In this document: positions 4,892 to 5,187 of the stretch, piece by piece
Layout: every line of letters begins with the position of its first letter
How positions within the stretch are numbered: the first letter of the stretch is position 1
NCBI GenBank assembly: GCA_902792495.1
Contig: CADBAC010000134.1
Coordinates: 1-5,187 of the forward strand
Direction of reading: 5' to 3'
Length of the DNA stretch: 5,187 nt
Source: Ruminococcus flavefaciens
GTDB lineage: Bacteria; Bacillota; Clostridia; Oscillospirales; Ruminococcaceae
Notes under the pieces: generated by a model
What the model was told of the DNA's origin: nothing
Databases searched by the model: none
Seen by the model: the letters and a program-made list of their open reading frames with translations, nothing else
Position numbers and translations under genes: made by a program

Positions 4892-5187
4892 GTGCCTAAC
4901 AGGGCTGTGCAGCCTTCTCTCGGACCTGCAAACGGAAATCAGCAGGGCGGATTCGGCAGCAGTCAGCCTGCAAGAAATCCCTCTGCGGCGGCTACTACTA
5001 ATCTTCCTAAGCCAAAGCGCAGACGTCCCGGAGTTGCTAATCCCGGTGCGCCTCTGATGAAGGGACAGAAGATACCGATAACAGGTTCGGGCAGACTGAA
5101 AATAGGCCTCGGCTGGGATGTCAATGACTCACGCTGTGACCTGGACGCTTCTGCTTTTATGCTTGATAAGAACAACCGCATTGTGGG
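4850..5187 (+). CDS. TerD-family domain, C-terminal continuation in frame 2 (runs off window)
   Basis: Frame 2 carries the end of the Asn-rich repeats, a Gly/Gln/Pro/Ala linker (about 4892-5000), a basic patch (KPKRRRPG, about 5010-5034), and then the start of a TerD domain: MKGQKIPITGSGRLKIGLGW, continuing DVNDSRCDLDASAFMLDKNN. The motif LGWDVN...CDLDASAF is the signature of TerD/TerE/CABP1 proteins, whose acidic residues bind Ca2+ and which are linked to tellurite, phage and general envelope or oxidative stress resistance. The rest of the domain lies beyond position 5187. There is no convincing start of its own: GTG 4892 and ATG 5057 are in frame but lack a ribosome site. The piece is therefore best treated as the downstream part of the gene begun at 4306, expressed only if the frame is restored. 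Confidence 0.8.

Overview
The window looks like chromosomal DNA from a low-to-moderate-GC Firmicute, most plausibly a Ruminococcus-like clostridium. The reasons are strong AGGAGG-type ribosome binding sites, near-consensus sigma-A promoters with 17-bp spacers, a decayed large serine recombinase, and typical clostridial families (PadR with DUF2812; XRE with a desulfoferrodoxin-like tail). The genus is an inference from family resemblance; no rRNA or other marker gene is present.

Layout. Positions 1-866 are the remains of a mobile element: the last codons of an upstream gene, then a large serine recombinase that keeps its catalytic N-terminus and coiled-coil C-terminus but has lost the middle and changed frame at the junction, closed by a clear intrinsic terminator. 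Positions 935-2325 are a self-contained two-gene operon: a promoter overlapped by a perfect PadR-type inverted repeat, a 103-aa PadR regulator, and a 303-aa DUF2812 membrane protein whose ribosome site lies inside the end of the regulator gene, ending in a structured terminator. Positions 2338-3674 hold a divergent pair: on the minus strand, an XRE helix-turn-helix protein fused to a desulfoferrodoxin/superoxide-reductase-like domain; on the plus strand, a nitroreductase. Their two promoters are back to back and share an inverted repeat over the -35 boxes. A NUDIX hydrolase follows the nitroreductase 47 bp later and is probably co-transcribed.

Positions 4236-5187 hold a promoter and a gene encoding a Gly-rich, then Asn-rich repeat protein leading into a TerD (tellurium/stress resistance) domain that runs off the window. 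Its reading frame is broken inside the minisatellite-like repeat: frame 1 stops at 4858-4860, while the TerD part continues in frame 2.

How the parts might work together. PadR probably represses its own operon with the DUF2812 membrane protein. The XRE/SOR-like protein, nitroreductase and NUDIX hydrolase suggest a small redox or stress-related locus, but shared function is inference. The most unusual items are the prion-like Asn-rich TerD protein with its frame break in a hypermutable repeat, and the regulator whose superoxide-reductase iron site has apparently lost two ligands while the desulforedoxin four-cysteine site is kept. I found no tRNA, rRNA, CRISPR array or riboswitch.
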